From: an uncultured Dorea sp.
GTDB taxonomy: Bacteria > Bacillota > Clostridia > Lachnospirales > Lachnospiraceae
NCBI GenBank assembly: GCA_910584615.1
Contig: CAJUAM010000004.1
Coordinates: 53,797-117,796 of the forward strand
Reading direction: 5' to 3'
DNA length: 64,000 bases
Shown here: piece by piece, positions 62,498 through 64,000 of the stretch
How the letters are laid out: every line of letters starts with the position of its first letter
How positions within the stretch are numbered: position 1 is the stretch's first letter
Program-made: the position numbers and the translations under genes
Notes under the pieces: generated by a model
Told to the model about the DNA's origin: nothing
What the model saw: the letters and a program-made list of their open reading frames with translations, nothing else
Database searches by the model: none

Positions 62498-62552
62498 GGC
62501 GAGGTCATTTCGAGCCTAGTGTGAAGCTTGTTCTGGCTGCAAAGGCAGGCAG
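62498..62552 (+). repeat. 55-bp intergenic repeat, copy 2
   Basis: This is the second copy of the pta-ackA gap repeat. The only difference inside the unit is T/C at the twelfth base region (GGTTATTT in copy 1 and GGTCATTT here). A 17-base spacer separates the copies. Confidence 0.85.
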
Positions 62553-62559
62553 CCAGAAC
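62530..62559 (+). terminator. Strong hairpin at the end of repeat copy 2
   Basis: A perfect 11-bp stem (62530-62540 with 62549-62559) and an 8-base loop, followed only by TTTCATAG. It could attenuate transcription from pta into ackA or stabilise an mRNA end; without a full T-tract termination is not certain. Confidence 0.45.
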
Positions 62560-62592
62560 TTTCATAGAAAAAATAAAGAGAGGTAAACAAAC

Positions 62593-63783
62593 ATGAATGT
62601 ATTAGTAATCAACTGCGGTAGTTCTTCGCTGAAATTCCAGCTTATCAACTCGGAATCAGAAAAGGTTCTTGCAAAAGGACTTTGTGAGAGGATCGGTATC
62701 GACGGACGTCTTACATATCAGCCGGAAGGTGGGGACAAGGCTGTATCTGATTTGGCTATGCCGACCCATACAGAGGCGATCCAATTTGTCATTGATGCTC
62801 TGACAGATGCTGAGACAGGTGTTGTTAAGAGCTTAAGTGAGATTGGTGCTGTAGGACACCGTGTAGTACATGGCGGAGAGAAATTTGCAAGTTCTGTAGT
62901 TATCACAGATGAAGTAAAGGCAACGATCGAGGAGTGCAACGATCTTGCGCCGCTTCATAATCCTGCAAACCTGATCGGGATCAATGCCTGTGAAAAATTA
63001 ATGCCCGGCACACCTATGGTAGCAGTATTTGATACAGCATTCCATCAGACCATGCCGGAAAAGGCTTATATGTACGGACTTCCATATGAATATTACGATA
63101 AATATAAAGTAAGACGCTACGGTTTCCACGGCACAAGCCACAGTTTTGTATCCAAAAGAGCGGCAGAGCTTGCGGGCAGGCCATATGATGCAATGAAGAC
63201 TATCGTATGTCACCTTGGGAACGGTGCCAGCATCTGTGCGGTAGAAAATGGAAAGTCTGTAGATACTTCTATGGGTCTGACACCTTTGGAAGGTCTTGTG
63301 ATGGGAACACGTTCCGGTGACATCGATCCGGCGATCTTAGAGTTCATCGCTAAGAAAGAAAACCTTGATATCGCAGGACTTATGAACATGCTGAATAAAA
63401 AATCTGGTGTCCAGGGACTTTCCGATGGACTTTCCAGTGACTTCCGTGATCTGGAAGAAGGCGCTGACAATGGAAACAAATGCGCAGAGATCGCTCTTTC
63501 TGTATTCTGCTACCGTGTAGCAAAATATGTGGGTAGCTATGCTGCGGCAATGAACGGTGTGGATATGATCGCGTTTACGGCAGGAATCGGAGAGAATTCC
63601 GGTACTGTGCGTGCAAAAGTATGCGAGTATCTTGGATATCTTGGAATTTCTATCAATAGTGAGGCGAACGGAAAGAGGGGAGAAGAGATTGTGATCTCTA
63701 CTCCGGACTCTAAAGTTACTGTGATGGTGATCCCGACAAACGAAGAGCTTGCGATCGCACGTGAGACGGTTGCATTAGTATAA
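62593..63783 (+). CDS. ackA: Acetate kinase
   Basis: A 396-residue ASKHA-fold kinase forming acetate and ATP from acetyl phosphate. It starts [16 protein letters not shown], with [35 protein letters not shown] and the C-terminal [18 protein letters not shown] is the ribosome site. It follows pta and ends with a strong terminator. Confidence 0.97.
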   Translation: MNVLVINCGSSSLKFQLINSESEKVLAKGLCERIGIDGRLTYQPEGGDKAVSDLAMPTHTEAIQFVIDALTDAETGVVKSLSEIGAVGHRVVHGGEKFASSVVITDEVKATIEECNDLAPLHNPANLIGINACEKLMPGTPMVAVFDTAFHQTMPEKAYMYGLPYEYYDKYKVRRYGFHGTSHSFVSKRAAELAGRPYDAMKTIVCHLGNGASICAVENGKSVDTSMGLTPLEGLVMGTRSGDIDPAILEFIAKKENLDIAGLMNMLNKKSGVQGLSDGLSSDFRDLEEGADNGNKCAEIALSVFCYRVAKYVGSYAAAMNGVDMIAFTAGIGENSGTVRAKVCEYLGYLGISINSEANGKRGEEIVISTPDSKVTVMVIPTNEELAIARETVALV

Positions 63784-63791
63784 AACAGAAT

Positions 63792-63828
63792 ACAAAAAAC
63801 CTGCTGCTTTGGCGGCAGGTTTTTTTGT
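63792..63828 (+). terminator. Terminator after ackA
   Basis: A stem of about 13 bp (63792-63804 with 63815-63828, one bulged T) whose 3' arm is a run of seven T. Confidence 0.88.
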
Positions 63829-63830
63829 GT

Positions 63831-64000
63831 AAATCTATAAAACAAAGAATTTTATGTGTATTTATTCACAAATATAGAAATAGTTGATAATTCCAGCCAT
63901 TGATCAAAAATATCAATTTAACTTATTTTTGCTTTTATGATAGACTCCTGTCTTTGACAGTTGACAAAAGAAAAAATCGCTGTATCCCTTGTGTTTGCTG
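63831..64000. other. Window-end intergenic DNA
   Basis: This A/T-rich stretch has no gene. Two adjacent TTGACA sequences (63954-63959 and 63961-63966) suggest a promoter for a gene beyond the edge, but the -10 (TATCCC 63983-63988) is poor. Confidence 0.3.

Noticed and set aside
62398..62586. A 62-codon open frame with the repeated peptide RGHFEPSVKLVLAAKAG between pta and ackA.
   Set aside because: It arises because the 72-base period of the intergenic repeat is a multiple of three. It overlaps the pta end and has no ribosome site, so it is treated as repeat DNA and not a gene.
1..64000. CRISPR arrays, insertion sequences, prophage genes and rRNA operons.
   Set aside because: No regularly spaced repeats, transposase, phage structural genes or rRNA sequences were recognised anywhere in the window.

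Overview
The window looks like a chromosomal segment of an anaerobic, spore-forming, acetate- and hydrogen-producing Clostridia, most likely a gut Lachnospiraceae. Supporting features are spo0A and spoIVB next to the tlyA-nadK-argR-recN block, a group B-like [FeFe] hydrogenase, a pta-ackA acetate pathway, a methionine synthase whose reactivation domain is a separate gene, a very large 2-hydroxyacyl-CoA-dehydratase-activase-like protein, and many secreted Lys/Tyr-rich cell-wall-repeat proteins. An SDR that strongly resembles clostridial bile-acid 12alpha-hydroxysteroid dehydrogenases points to relatives of the bile-acid-transforming clostridia. All family assignments come from reading motifs; no database search was run.

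Layout. 1-3.8 kb: end of a probable dxs, then tlyA, nadK, argR and recN in one operon. 3.9-4.7 kb: the SDR/HSDH-like gene with its own promoter and terminator, placed between recN and spoIVB. 4.8-6.9 kb: spoIVB and spo0A. 6.9-13.6 kb: glycogen synthase, metF, the methionine synthase activation protein, metH and asnA. 13.7-15.3 kb: [FeFe] hydrogenase with a Rex-like operator on its promoter. 15.4-21.5 kb: a surface cluster with three secreted repeat/transglutaminase-like proteins, an MBOAT O-acyltransferase with its DHHW/AlgX-like partner, and a G5/DUF348 lipoprotein. 21.6-29.4 kb: two divergent modules that each combine a two-component system with an ABC transporter of bacitracin/lantibiotic-resistance type. 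29.4-34.3 kb: a YgjP-like metalloprotease and, on the minus strand, the giant activase-like protein.

34.6-40.7 kb: a rhomboid-like membrane protein, pyruvate kinase, a TrmB-type regulator followed by a diaminopimelate decarboxylase, a lipoprotein and a LytTR regulator. 40.9-45.8 kb: a purine/xanthine module (FAD, 2Fe-2S and molybdopterin subunits of a xanthine-dehydrogenase-type hydroxylase, a MocA-like cofactor gene, and xpt). 45.9-48.2 kb: a small accessory stretch (AlkC/AlkD-like DNA repair protein, an orphan remnant-like frame, a Fic protein with an HTH domain) ending at tRNA-Leu(CAA). 48.3-56.2 kb: a secreted GH5 endoglucanase, polA, coaE, a WalJ-like hydrolase, the ACT/UPF0210 pair and a DegV protein. 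56.2-64 kb: another repeat/transglutaminase-like protein, a flavodoxin-ferredoxin protein, a TfoX-N protein, tmcAL, mgtE, pta and ackA. A 55-bp repeat occurs twice between pta and ackA.

How the genes work together. Much of the window is core metabolism and sporulation. The most distinctive parts are the HSDH-like gene inserted in the sporulation-linked block, the surface protein/O-acylation cluster, the two antimicrobial-peptide-type sensing and export modules with direct-repeat promoters, the redox-regulated hydrogenase, and the purine hydroxylase operon next to xpt. Many start codons were moved from the longest frame to an internal ATG or GTG preceded by a good Shine-Dalgarno sequence.
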